Source of the DNA: Lingula anatina
Lineage: Eukaryota; Brachiopoda; Lingulata; Lingulida; Lingulidae
Assembly: GCF_001039355.2 (NCBI RefSeq)
Contig: NW_019773708.1
Coordinates: 20,999 to 44,099 of the forward strand
Direction of reading: 5' to 3'
DNA length: 23,101 nucleotides
This document shows, piece by piece, positions 12,620 through 19,342 of this stretch (the stretch's first letter is position 1; every line of letters begins with the position of its first letter). Under the pieces are notes generated by a model, which worked only from the letters and a program-made list of their open reading frames with translations, was not told where the DNA came from and searched no databases. Both the position numbers and the translations under genes were made by a program.

Positions 12620-13674
12620 TTAAATTGTTTCTGCTGAACAGTCAGTTGTCCAATCATCATGTTTCTTTCATATTTTATATTTATAATTAATAACCATCTC
12701 TCCTAATGAGTTAAAAATAAGTTGAGCATTTTCGTACACTTACAATTTGGGAGAAAAATAATTCTGTTCCATTTCGAGTATTCTATATGACAAAAAAAAA
12801 ATGCAAAATTGAATAAGAAGTTTGATTTTTGAAAATGGTCACTTGTAACATGACTATTATTATATAACATACATAAAATCAGTGTTTTCACTCTGTGCAG
12901 CTGGGCAATTTGTCTGTTTTCTGTGTAATATTTCTTGAAGTGTCTCACAGAATGTGTCAGTGTTCGTAAAAGCCTCCCATTTGACATTCTCAGAGTTGGA
13001 CTTTGTCTGTTGTTGCTATAATAAAAAGCAAAACAGATTCTAGAAGGGAGTAACTTTGTATAGCATTCATAGATAATTTTGGAAAATTTGTAGAAACTTT
13101 GTCTTTTGGAATAAATTATCTTGTATTCATACAATATGAATAAATGGACGTTACAATGTCTATCACAACCCTAGTGAGTCATCCTTTAATTTTGGTATAA
13201 ATCCTTACACCTATGCCTCAATAGATTATGAAATTCATCATTAAAATCTGAAAATCTGTTCTTTACAAATAAATACATGAACAACTGGGATAAAGTTGAC
13301 TTTCAATGCAATAAAAAAATATAAAGTTTTATCTGTCAAAGCTATTTAGCAAAAAAATAAATGAAATTAATATTGGCTGGTAATCCTCAGTTAATTTTTG
13401 TACAGCTACTGACAACTTTAACTTAATTTGTTTATCAAAAACACATATTGAATGATACTGTCCAACAATAAAAAATGTGTATTAATAAGGTATTAACTTG
13501 CAACCTTGTGGTCAGTTCCAGGGCGTCCATCTTGACCAGAGAGGTGGGCAAAGGCAGTGTACACTTGCTGGGAAGCCTCTCCAAAATATTTGGTGACGGT
13601 AATTTCTTTATATCTGCTGGCATCGTCTGTAAGCTTCTGCAGCATAGCAGGTAGCAGTGTACTGTCTTCTGAAA

Positions 13675-13714
<40 letters not shown>

Positions 13715-14156
13715 CAATCATAAAAAATAAAGTAATAGATTTATAATCTTTATTAAGCACTAAAATGTGTACAGGTAACACTTTACAGGCTCTTTACTCT
13801 ACTTTTAGTTTTATAACATCTATATGATACAAAATATACATGGAATGATAAATAAATAAATAAATAAATAAATATAAACTTTGTTCAGTTTCTAATGATT
13901 TAAACACTAGTATAAATTGGTAAGTTAGATTAGAGTGATCAACTCTTTAAGTTCTTATGCAGTATGCCCCCCACCCCCAACCCTCCCTCCCTTAGTCTGC
14001 CTTTTCAGCAGCATGTCCATATCCTGTCAGATTTATACTGGTGCATGCATATATATAGTCATAATGACAATTTTTTTCCCCTAAGCTACATATGTTACGA
14101 TGTATGTACTCACCACTGATGATATCGGTATACAAAACTAATACATAGCGATCCAT
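345..14156 (-). CDS. MTBP: MTBP ortholog (MDM2-binding protein, Treslin partner), multi-exon, 3' part beyond the window
   Basis: Thirteen exons were placed (minus strand, 5' to 3'): 14156-14114, 13668-13505, 13015-12873, 12553-12510, 11877-11829, 11519-11315, 10895-10734, 10336-10248, 10178-10078, then after a gap 2311-2236, 2026-1918, 1439-897, 509-345. All joins except the 9-to-10 gap keep reading phase. Recalled human MTBP matches at several points: start MDRYLLL versus MDRYVLV; AENLHQLSDKLPAPG versus AEQLHLMADALPYTG; VDIILL versus LDIIWF; VGALKHL versus YGALQRL; LWRGKIQI versus LWRGSVTF; PALEFVQMIKLSDLPSCY versus PHLVFLDEVYLGDVPTYV; GALFVLP versus ATLFVPP. In vertebrates MTBP acts in the nucleus with Treslin/TICRR to start CMG helicase activation at replication origins, and was first found binding MDM2. 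About 100 residues expected between exons 9 and 10 are unplaced, and the C-terminal domain lies beyond position 1. The identity rests on remembered sequence, not a search. Confidence 0.78.
897..1439 (-). CDS. MTBP: MTBP exon 12 (largest, 543 bp)
   Basis: The acceptor is ttgttattttag and the donor ATAG|GTGAGG. The peptide begins EDSIVKLSGSTDYHNFLLL. A Lys/Asn/Glu-rich charged middle section follows, then a stretch with GSYWLISPEIEQHVKELL that may correspond to human TFVLTPELSPGKL. Start and end phases fit exons 11 and 13. Confidence 0.74.
1450..1480. repeat. (TTAA)n microsatellite
   Basis: This is a clean AATT/TTAA tract of about eight units in the MTBP intron, just upstream (minus strand) of the exon 12 acceptor. 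Confidence 0.95.
1610..1925. repeat. 20-bp minisatellite with donor-like motif
   Basis: This is a tandem array with a period of about 20 bp (unit like CTGTCATACTGTCATGTTAC), degenerate at its right end. It fills the MTBP intron between exons 11 and 12. On the minus strand, many units contain CAGGTAA or CAGGTGA, and the last one is the real exon 11 donor. Confidence 0.92.
1918..2026 (-). CDS. MTBP: MTBP exon 11
   Basis: The acceptor is ctttcatttcag and the donor ACAG|GTAAGATG, in phase 1. The peptide starts FGTIVRLTFGHSTDPPIDDL and ends TWMNRVINNVT. Its donor abuts a minisatellite built of similar donor-like units. Confidence 0.72.
2236..2311 (-). CDS. MTBP: MTBP exon 10 (numbering provisional)
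   Basis: The acceptor is ctccatcag and the donor GAG|GTGAGC. The peptide SLMSKISDANSSSQAFLER then INKRKE resembles human LANVQVLALEECLKRRKL. It starts in phase 2 and ends in phase 0. Confidence 0.65.
2312..2662 (+). promoter_or_regulatory. Upstream region of the first TRIM gene
   Basis: There is no confident gene here. The region must hold the promoter and 5' UTR of the TRIM gene starting at 2663, and also lies in an MTBP intron. A minus-strand open stretch (2580-2450, NSYLISDPVAPRLRPQQFIF) might be a missed MTBP exon, but no donor supports it. Confidence 0.3.
2663..4615 (+). CDS. TRIM-NHL protein, copy A (RING E3 ubiquitin ligase, TRIM2/3/56-like)
   Basis: This is an intronless 650-residue protein starting at ATG 2663 with a good context (A at -3, G at +4); upstream in-frame codons have no ATG. 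A C3HC4 RING spans about 25-67 (CPLC, CRHTFC, CPVC). A B-box1-like zinc motif lies at about 102-143. A complete B-box2 spans 168-199 (C-x2-H, C-x2-C, C-x2-C, HHDGH). A coiled coil follows at about 205-340, then a linker without an obvious filamin domain, and an NHL-like propeller at about 375-650 with repeated blades (GICHFPDGRMVLSD, GVALNNSCTKIAV, GVCVDAYDNILVTD). Such proteins are cytoplasmic E3 ligases whose propeller binds a target protein or RNA; the target here is unknown. The gene sits inside an MTBP intron on the opposite strand. An AATAAA at about 4762 may be its poly(A) signal. Confidence 0.93.
   Translation: MATARDDRDEEESLRAKITEYFVSCPLCLEEYKDPTDLPCRHTFCKGCLKDYIPDITPGSKFRCPVCQKETEVTKDGLEGFTHNFFIESLQDTVLQSTHKKKCRSCALVSQTETVATSKCITCHDYLCERCSPFHCGSTLTKDHRVLTFQQLHSSEYQKEIKEQQKIICPEHKGEMIRYFCSDCSVPICRDCKDLHHDGHKLISLEKAAETVKPKLENKCHNLERKLATGEKTLVNIDNTLAIFLENESSVQQQIKAHAAHLRQLLDQQEQTLLQELHKTSSTHRKNLQTSYDNCSATCSSIKTTTDVVKNILQHGAPIDVLMLQHQLGQRLDELQSTTAMEEIPEKIHLTLTTNTEVDQRISSGAGLGNVQISRQPALPKFKPQAVCMLEFDTGHESPLDISVSPNREYVTTHDINNMVKVFSSDGTLRQETTSISDTQLEWPLGICHFPDGRMVLSDAEIYKLFILSPHWEVQQTVDVSNPWGVALNNSCTKIAVGQGEEKSVSVFSIDIKGKITLTDVIKDKDGNQLFNSPYNVAYMSNGCLVVSDMSPNKLHILTPSGDPLYQYTGPDNKLGLPYGVCVDAYDNILVTDVDNQCIHLVSPDGKFIRYIATKANGLKNPWGCTINQDGDLVVTEHDGKVKVFQYIEK
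4911..5063. mobile_element. hAT-like MITE, copy 1
   Basis: About 150 bp, starting CAGAGGCAGATCCAG and ending TTCACCCCTG. It shares its interior (TTTTCTGACAGT, CATCCTGCATTTTT, CAATGTAAACTTGAAAATCTGA) with the copies at 6088 and 8933. It predates the TRIM duplication because the same insertion follows copy B. Confidence 0.7.
5956..6066. repeat. Local direct repeat, left unit
   Basis: This unit of about 100 bp contains CACACTATCTGTAGATTTAC, ATCACTGAACACAGCTGA and CTGACTGTCTCCCTACATAA. It recurs at 6243-6333, with the MITE inserted at the left border of the second unit. Confidence 0.85.
6088..6240. mobile_element. hAT-like MITE, copy 2 (best preserved ends)
   Basis: The element starts CAGGGGCGGATC and ends ATCCACCCCTG, giving inverted ends of about 12 bp (CAGGGGYGGATY). 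This resembles hAT-type termini. It sits inside one copy of a local direct repeat. The flanks CTCCAC and CTTCAC may be a decayed target duplication. Confidence 0.75.
6243..6333. repeat. Local direct repeat, right unit
   Basis: Second copy of the unit at 5956-6066, shorter by a few bases near TTTACACAATATATC. Confidence 0.85.
6652..8616 (+). CDS. TRIM-NHL protein, copy B (RING E3 ubiquitin ligase)
   Basis: This intronless 654-residue protein is a tandem paralog of the gene at 2663, with the same architecture: RING about 29-71, B-box1-like, B-box2, coiled coil, and an NHL-like propeller from about 379. The first 25 residues differ from copy A (MATADSKGVTESPQAE) and all zinc ligands are kept. 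By hand count there are about 14 differences over RING and B-boxes, about 9 over roughly 180 coiled-coil and linker residues, and about 48 over roughly 272 propeller residues. Many propeller changes sit where adjacent blades face the same side (before GV/GI and after SD/TD). The start context is good (aaaATGg). An AATAAA at about 8813 may be its poly(A) signal. The likely role is an E3 ligase with a different propeller ligand from copy A. Confidence 0.93.
   Translation: MATADSKGVTESPQAESLRTEIANDFLSCSLCLEEYKDPTDLPCRHTFCKGCLKTYISDLTPGSKLRCPVCRKETEVPKDGLEGFTHNFFIESLQDTVLQSTHKKKCSSCALVSQTETVATSKCITCHDYLCDRCSPFHCGSRLTKDHRILTFQQLHSSEYQKEIQEQQKIICPEHKGETIRYFCSDCSVPICRDCRDLHHDGHKLISLEKAAEMVKPKLENKCHYLERKLATGEKTLLNIDNTLATFLENESSVQQQIKAHAAYLRQLLDQQEQTLLRELHKTSSTHRKNIQTSYDNCSATCSSIKTTTDVVKNILQHGAPIDVLMLQHQLGQRLDELQSTTAMEEIPEKIHLTLTTNTEVDQEISSGAGLGNVQISRLPALPKFKPQAVCMLKFDTGPKIAEDISVSPNREYVTTHGWNNKVKVFSSDGTSRQEFTSISHTQLKWPVGICHFPDGRMIVSDAGSNKLFILSPQWEVQQTVDVSSPHGVALNNSCTKIAVAQFIEKSVSVFSIDIKGKITLTKVMKDKDGDQLFDKPYKVSYMSNGCLVVSDTSLNKLHILTPSGDPLYQYTGPDNKLVDIRGVCVDAYDNILVTDYTNHCIHLVSPDGKFIQYIATKADGLKNPWGCTINQDGYLVVTQGNGKVKVFQYLEK
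8756..8776. repeat. (TA)n microsatellite
   Basis: A pure TA tract in the 3' flank of TRIM copy B, absent at the matching place after copy A. Confidence 0.9.
8933..9101. mobile_element. hAT-like MITE, copy 3
   Basis: Same element and same relative position as copy 1 in the duplicated TRIM flank, with a small insertion near its right part. Confidence 0.7.
10078..10178 (-). CDS. MTBP: MTBP exon 9 (3' end uncertain)
   Basis: The acceptor is catacag. The peptide runs FLALLVMVLKYFATLFVPP then WHAGLGVQMVLVPT, comparing with human GALFVLP...NILIPPP. The donor could be G|GTATCG (chosen) or an earlier G|GTACAG at 10102. A second open stretch in another frame follows directly (MSLLPPVLPNYKSP at about 10045-10000), so an indel or an unseen short intron is possible. 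Confidence 0.55.
10248..10336 (-). CDS. MTBP: MTBP exon 8
   Basis: The acceptor is ttctatttcag. The peptide LAMSPHLVFLDEVYLGDVPT and following residues align with human PALEFVQMIKLSDLPSCY. The exon ends CT|GTATCT in phase 2, and exon 9 starts in the matching phase after a short intron of about 69 bp. Confidence 0.72.
10689..10727. repeat. (AAAT)n microsatellite
   Basis: A tetranucleotide tract with one AAAC variant, starting a few bases after the MTBP exon 7 donor (minus strand). Confidence 0.93.
10734..10895 (-). CDS. MTBP: MTBP exon 7
   Basis: The exon has exactly 54 codons in phase 0 between acceptor ttttcttag and donor T|GTAAGTAA. The peptide starts TGDTLSVPNLSLSPST and ends in a basic stretch, SRRKKRQPPV. 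Confidence 0.72.
11039..11149. mobile_element. 111-bp inverted-repeat element (MITE-like)
   Basis: Perfect 18-bp inverted ends (TAATGGTCTCCCTGCCTC at 11039-11056 and its complement at 11132-11149) enclose about 75 bp that is richer in GC than its surroundings. It lies in the MTBP intron between exons 6 and 7. The family is unknown. The outermost TAA/TTA may be the target duplication. Confidence 0.65.
11315..11519 (-). CDS. MTBP: MTBP exon 6
   Basis: The acceptor is ccactctag and the donor AAG|GTGAGATG, in phase 0. The peptide begins SNLGLYGALQRLVTCHNG and ends LWRGSVTFHNTK. YGALQRL and LWRG match human VGALKHL and LWRG. Confidence 0.78.
11829..11877 (-). CDS. MTBP: MTBP exon 5 (49 bp)
   Basis: The acceptor is ttttttgtag and the donor GA|GTGAGTAA. 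The peptide FLLDIIWFGNVNFSI compares with human MVDIILLLSD. Phases on both sides match exons 4 and 6. Confidence 0.68.
12510..12553 (-). CDS. MTBP: MTBP exon 4 (44-bp microexon)
   Basis: The acceptor is a T-rich tract ending tttag, just after a long ATT microsatellite. The exon encodes AEQLHLMADALPYT and ends at ACAG|GTACTAG in phase 1. It aligns with human AENLHQLSDKLPAPG, one of the best local matches in the gene. Confidence 0.72.
12560..12620. repeat. (AAT)n microsatellite
   Basis: About 18 trinucleotide units just upstream (minus strand) of the MTBP exon 4 acceptor, so it lies next to that polypyrimidine tract. Confidence 0.95.
12873..13015 (-). CDS. MTBP: MTBP exon 3
   Basis: The acceptor is ttattatag and the donor AT|GTATGT, in phase 2. 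The peptide starts QQQTKSNSENVKWEAF and continues FCETLQEILHRKQTNC. This loosely resembles human DWQEIHFDTEKDKIEDVLQ. A longer open frame here is a shadow. Confidence 0.62.
13505..13668 (-). CDS. MTBP: MTBP exon 2
   Basis: The acceptor follows a TTTA-repeat tract ending ttcag. The peptide runs EDSTLLPAMLQKL to GRPGTDHK, and the exon ends at AAG|GTTGCA in phase 0. The phase-1 join to exon 1 rebuilds a Glu codon. Confidence 0.7.
13674..13712. repeat. (AAAT)n microsatellite
   Basis: The tract forms the region just before the MTBP exon 2 acceptor on the minus strand (TTTA units followed by ttcag). Confidence 0.93.
13848..13873. repeat. (AAAT)n microsatellite
   Basis: A short tetranucleotide tract in MTBP intron 1. 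Confidence 0.9.
14114..14156 (-). CDS. MTBP: MTBP exon 1 (start codon)
   Basis: The exon encodes MDRYVLVLYTDIIS and ends at a strong donor, G|GTGAGTAC, in phase 1. An in-frame upstream ATG at 14180 would add eight residues (MPTIQRQN). The inner ATG is preferred because human MTBP also starts MDRY. Confidence 0.72.
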
Positions 14157-14501
14157 GTTTTGTCTCTGTATTGTGGGCAATAAACTATGGACATGTCAAG
14201 TTGGTGGAATATGAGCTAAAGCCGAAGGACGAAGTTTGATGTCTCTAGCACAGTCGAATATTACGAGGTTAATTTTGCTAATTTCCCGCTGCTGTCGTAA
14301 AGGGATACTTACCAGAAATTACGACATTTTAACCACATTTCTACCCCTGTCCTGCTATTCACTCTCTTTTAAGACATTGATAGTAAGAACAATTAACAGA
14401 TGCTTTTTGAGTATTTAATATATTGAGAAGATATATAACCAGTGAGAGATTTTCTTTGTCGTTGTTGTCTATTTCCATCCTAGTACCACTTTGTGTCTTG
14501 A
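14157..14501. promoter_or_regulatory. Head-to-head gap between MTBP and the AKR copy
   Basis: About 345 bp separate the two start codons on opposite strands, so the MTBP promoter must lie here or overlap the AKR copy. No TATA box or other clear element was recognised. Confidence 0.4.
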
Positions 14502-15423
14502 ATGAAAGAGGGGAGTGTGTCGCGATTTGTGCTTCTTAACACAGGCGCTCGCATGCCGATTATAGGTCTAGGGACGTACAAAGCTAGTAAAACACAAGTC
14601 GAGAACGCTGTAGCGTTTGCCTTGGGTGCAGGGTACCGCCACATCGATACTGCTGTTAGTTACGAAAACGAAGACGCCATTGGTGACGTTCTTCACTCTG
14701 TGATCAAAGCGGGTCAGCTTAAACGAGAGGATGTTTTCATCACGACCAAATTGCCGCCACCTTACATGGAGAGAGAACACGTCAAACTGTGTATAGAGGA
14801 GTCCTTAGCTAAATTAAAAACCAAATTCGTAGACATGTTTTTAATTCATAAACCTTGGGGAGAAGAATTCGTGAAATAGGGACAGGTACGCGACTGTGCA
14901 ATGCACCACCACGATTTTTTGGAGACGTGGGCAGAAATGGAAGAAGTTTTCGACTCGGGTCTTGCAAAAGCCATCGGTGTTTCAAATTTTAGTACACAGC
15001 AGATTGATCGAATTCTGTCCAAGGCAAAAACAAAGCCTGCAAATTTACAAAGCGAATGTCATGCTTACTATCAACAGAGGACGCTGAGCCAATACTGCAA
15101 GCAAAACGGAATAGCATTTACTAGTTATGGGCGGTGCACGGTTATACGGTGGCCCAATACTGTTGGAAGATCCTGTTATTTTAGATATAGCCGCATCTTA
15201 CAAAAAGTCTCCAGCACAGATACTGCTGCGTAACCTCGTCCAGAGGGGGATAATTGTAATCCCAAAAAGCGTAACACCACAAAGAATCGTTGAGAACTTT
15301 TCAATATTTGACTTTAATCTGAGTGATAGAGATATGGACAGGATTGCAAATCTTGATAGAAATATCAGGTTTTATCCTTTTACCTATGCACAAAATCATC
15401 CTGAGTTCTGCTTTGAATTTTGA
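14502..15423 (+). pseudogene. Aldo-keto reductase copy, broken by a stop and a frameshift
   Basis: An intronless AKR reading frame of normal length (about 307 codons). The N-terminal part has the fold start GLGTYKAS and the full catalytic tetrad Asp49 (HIDTA), Tyr54 (SYENE), Lys83 (TTKL) and His116 (LIHKPW). At 14877 a TAG interrupts the frame. The same frame continues with DFLETWAEMEEVF, AIGVSNFS and ECHAYYQQR. Between about 15123 and 15140 the frame shifts by one, and LYGGPILLEDPVI, IPKSVTPQRIVENF (NADP-binding) and NLSDRDMDRIANLDR follow. A working AKR reduces carbonyls using NADPH in the cytosol. As given, only a 125-residue piece would be made. The lesions could also be sequencing errors. 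No introns, poly(A) tail or duplications are visible to prove retrocopying. Confidence 0.8.
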
Positions 15424-15639
15424 CGATGGCCATCATAAACAGGCCCCCAGCCTAGGAGGAGGGTAGGCGGGGGGTTTCCAAAGAACCACCCTTTTTCCTA
15501 GGAAAAGGTCTTTCTGGGCTAAATTTGATCATTGTGAAAGGCCCAGTTTTTTTTTAGAAAGAACCCCGTTGCGATCTACATAAGGCCGCACCTGGTCCAT
15601 CTGTGTATTATTTTCCTGACATTTGTGCTTTTTACAAAG

Positions 15640-15976
15640 TTACCTCTGCAAGGTAACCCGTACAACCATGAGTAACCATATCACCCCAGTTTTAAAAAAG
15701 TTACAGGATCTTATTTAGATTTCTAGTCTTTGTTCATGATGCTTTTTACAAAGGTGCACCGATCTACTTAGTTTCCAGCAAAAAACCTGCGGTCTGTAGA
15801 CAAATTGTTACTTAAGCCAGTAAAAATGCGCCTAAAAACTTATGGTGACATTGCTTTTAATCAGCAGGCTCAAAGAAATGGAATATATTACTACTGGAAA
15901 TCTGATCCATTGAGTCTACCTCAAGCATTTTAAAAAAGAATTGAAGACATACCTATTCAGGACATTTTTTGACTAA
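15640..15976 (+). mobile_element. Decayed non-LTR retrotransposon, C-terminal end of the reverse transcriptase ORF
   Basis: Three-frame reading gives pieces in canonical order of a LINE (CR1/L2/jockey-like) ORF2 tail: VTRTTMSNHITPVLKKL, LVFVHDAFYKGAPIYL, RLKTYGDIAF, then WN and FKKELKTYLFRTFFD plus stop. Known elements read ARLVTRT, DHITPVLKxLHWLP, FKxLHGLAPxYL, RLKTYGDRAF, WNSLP, FKxxLKTYLF. Stops and frameshifts separate the pieces, so it is dead. The sequence to about 16322, ending in an A run and (ATT)n, may be its 3' UTR and tail. Confidence 0.75.
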
Positions 15977-17900
15977 TCAACTTTGAAATTGATTTTACAA
16001 ATGTTATAGTAATTGCATTTTTGCACAGTAAGAAATAAGGCTGTTCTACCGATTATTTTTTCTGAGTGCAAATAAGGCTGTTTTTTTCCTAGAATTGATT
16101 ATTTTTTCTTAACAAACATATTTTAGTTATGTACTGTAAGTGATTTTATGTGAGAATCAGTGTTGTATCTAGAATGCTCTTAATTTTTTTTTCGTTAAGC
16201 TCTGTAATTTTATTTTTCTATTCCCAATAATTGATATCTTAAGTAATTGTTTTATGTATATGTAAAATCTTCTGAACATGTTACAGTGGATTTTAGACTA
16301 AAAAAAAATTATTATTATTATATTGATTACACTTTTTGATTCTCAGGGTCAATTGCTGTCACTGTTATGTCTAATAATTAATATAGGAGCAACAAGGAGA
16401 AATAATATATTCTAATACTCTGTGTTGGATTTTATGTGAGGCATAATTTTTCGCTTATAAAGGAGGAGATACCCTGACGTTTTTTATTGAACAAGTATTT
16501 TTAATTATGATTTATTTTTAATTTAAATTATAATTTAATCATAATTCTGTGATATTAATTTAATAATAATCTAACTTACTGATTTGTATTTATTTTATTG
16601 TGAAAAAGTGGTTCTAGTCAATTACAACTTTGGTATAAATAATATCCTGAGTCTACTTATCTCTACTTCCATCAGCTTTTGAGAACTAGGATATCATGGC
16701 ACGTTGATAATTTTTAATTACAGAAACTATGACGTCATGAGCCCATCTAGTGATATGTGTGCAGCAATAAGTAAATTTAACATGAAGCGGTTATGTTTTG
16801 GATCAACTCCTGACGCTATCTCGGTTTGTGCAGTTGCAGTCCCTGAGTTAAGGGGGGGGGGGTCGATACATTAGGATTTCTTATCTGCTTAGATATAGCA
16901 GAGATAAAGATTGTTATTTTATGAGATTAAACTATCGTATAAAATAAAAACATCGTGTCGACTTTGCCAGCGCGAGCTGATAACTTTTCTTTTTCGAGGG
17001 AGGGGGGGTGAACCTGAACAGCTATCAACGCTTATTTTATCACGACAATAATAATATTTACTACAATCCAGTGGATGAATAATGTCTGGAAAGGCCTACT
17101 TATGATTGCATCATTGAATGGGCCAAAGAATTCCTTTGTTTGGTCGAACGCCGTAATTAGGGGCGCTTGTCTCTTGAAAATAAAAATAATAGCAAACGCT
17201 TGGGAAAGGTTGTAGTTCTCACCTTCGTCGACGTCCGTGCCAATTTCCATGACAACGTCTAAGGTATAGAGTTACGTCGGGAACCGATTAGTATCTTCCA
17301 ACAAAGTTGCAAAACCGTTAAATTGCAGACCCACGATTGCAACAAAGCAACAAAAAACAGCAATTTTGCCGAATGTTAGCCTTTAATAGTATACTTATCG
17401 CATCTCTTAAACGTCCTATTTACACTGTGGGTAGGTTCGTTAATTAATCGATTGATAACATGGTCTCCCCAGATTTAATCATATACTTCATTTCTTAGCC
17501 ATCACACTTTGCCCCCCCCCCCCCCGGGTTTGGGGGCTTAATCTATTACTTTCTGTTGTGATTATAAAGTATTATAATTTATGTATTATAATCTCTTNTG
17601 TCTAAAATAGAAATAAACTTGTATTGGGCTAAGTTTAAAACTGATTTTATAATATGAAAACAACGAATGTAAATGTGTCACAGAGAATGGCTGATCTCCA
17701 AAGGATTATCACTAATAATTCTATTCGCCATTGTTGATTATTACTGAGCGACGAAAGAGATACTCATATCAGTAGATTTTGTGCTTCAAAGATAAAGGGG
17801 CATTTTTATCAGTTTTTAAAGTAGTGTGTGTATATTATGTACAATTGTACAGACTTTGGAACCGGCAAATAGCCTTGGCCAGTTTATACTGAAGTAGTTT
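15977..17900. other. AT-rich stretch without a supported gene
   Basis: This contains the probable LINE tail with an (ATT)n end near 16310, a short duplication around AATAAGGCTGTT (16035 and 16070), a G run near 16851-16861, a C run near 17513-17525 and an ambiguous base at 17598. No gene is supported. Confidence 0.6.
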
Positions 17901-17984
17901 TTGGCACCCTGAGTTTCTAAGGGCACTGAAAACTGGCCTCTCTACCTTCAGCGTGAAACGACAAACGGCAAGTTCATATCCTTT

Positions 17985-18290
17985 CCCGTACTATTATCCT
18001 TTCCTATCATATCCTAGCCTATCCTATATTAGCCCACCTTACCCTATCTTATCCTATCGTACCTTATCCCATCTTAACCTACCCTATATTATCCCACCTT
18101 ACCCAATCTTATCCTATCCTACCTTAATTATCCCATCCTAGCCTATCCTATATTATCCCACCTTACCCTATCTTATCCTATCCTAACTTATTTTATCCTA
18201 CCTACCCTATCTTATAATATCCTATACCATCCTATCTTATCCCATCCTATATTATCCTATCCTATCCTATATTATCCTACCCATCCTTAC
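17985..18290. repeat. CCTAT-type satellite with a longer period
   Basis: Degenerate TATCC/TATCCTA units. A longer block (CCTATATTATCCCACCTT) recurs at about 18023, 18082 and 18147, so a period of about 60-65 bp lies over the short unit. The array ends about 225 bp before the GPCR start codon. Confidence 0.9.
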
Positions 18291-18516
18291 CCACCCTTTA
18301 CAGTCCACCGTGAGGGCGCCACTTGAGGAAACGGCAACTGTCTGTTGAAAAATATGACAAATGTAGTAGAGAGATGAGTTTGCTATGTCCCTTGAACCCC
18401 AGGGTGGTTTCAGGAGACAAGTTAGTTAATGTTCTGCTTGACTAATTGATATCACTTAAACAGTAACGTGTGCAGAAGACCGTTTATAAGCGTCCTTTAA
18501 CATTAAGTCTTCCGAG

Positions 18517-19342
18517 ATGATGAAGCGCCGCATTTCGATGGCAAAACAATTTGGCATTTCGACGCTACTGCTCCTGTTCTTTTGCCAAGGATATGCTGAA
18601 TCGATTTTCGAGGGTTACTGGAAAAATATCCAGACGAGCTTTTATGGGTCGTTACCAGAGCCAGAATGGGGTAACTGCACACCTTCCGATTATCTGTTGT
18701 GTACACAAATAAGAACAAACGAATCGGCCACAACTGCAATGATTCGCACTCATTATTTCAACGGAACTAATTACGATCACGCTGCTCAAATATCGGACTA
18801 TATCCGTTACGTAGGCCGGCCGCTTATTTATTGCATTGGGTTGATTTGCAATACACTTACAATATGTGTTTTTGCCCGAAAAGAACTTCGCCGTGTAGCG
18901 ACCTGTCAGTTTCTGATCGCCGTAGCGGTGGCGGACATACTGATCTTGATAAATGGAATTTTTTACTGGATTGAATACGAGCTCTTAATTTCTGTGATGA
19001 CTCTTGATAAACATATATGTAAAATAACTGTATTCACTGTATATTGCGGACCTGAAATTAGTGCAATTACTTTGATTGTCATGAGCATCGAGAGACTTAT
19101 GAGAATTATCGACGCCCCAGCCCATGACAGGTGGTTTTCAATTAAGAAGACGCGTTTGTATATCGTGGTAATTGTCTTGGCTATGGTGTTCTTGAATATT
19201 TACGTATTCTTCACCGAAATACGCTTTGACGAATGCTGTAAGAAGGTTTGCTGGAATATATACCACGATAGCATCGGTATACTGGAACTCCACGATGAAA
19301 GGTGCAATAACTGTACTACTGACTGTAATGACTGTGATAGTG
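18517..19342 (+). CDS. Class A GPCR (FMRFamide-receptor-like), exon 1
   Basis: This encodes residues 1-275 and the first base of codon 276. A likely signal peptide covers about 1-27. An N-terminal tail with glycosylation sites (Asn53, Asn68, Asn82) precedes TM1 (about 101-119, with the conserved Asn112). TM2 has Asp140 in VAVADI. TM3 starts at Cys168 and ends MSIERLM, with ERL in place of DRY. TM4 is at about 214-233. The second extracellular loop holds seven cysteines (240, 241, 245, 263, 266, 270, 273). The donor G|GTAAGTAC is strong and in phase 1. Receptors of this type sit in the plasma membrane and usually bind neuropeptides; this ligand is unknown. ATG 18517 is chosen because it opens the signal peptide; an inner ATG at 18538 is possible. 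Confidence 0.87.

Noticed and set aside
12703-13134. 143-codon minus-strand frame
   Set aside because: The MTBP exon in this region reads in a different frame that keeps phase with its neighbours, so this frame is a shadow.
15488-15508. Near-palindrome CCTTTTTCCTAGGAAAAGG
   Set aside because: It is short and imperfect, with no context pointing to a function.
17228-17250. Possible first coding exon on the minus strand (MEIGTDVDE followed by donor G|GTGAGAAC)
   Set aside because: Nine codons with a donor-like site can occur by chance, and no downstream exon or protein family supports it.
17953-18141. 62-codon frame rich in Tyr, Pro and Ser
   Set aside because: It is the translation of the CCTAT satellite.
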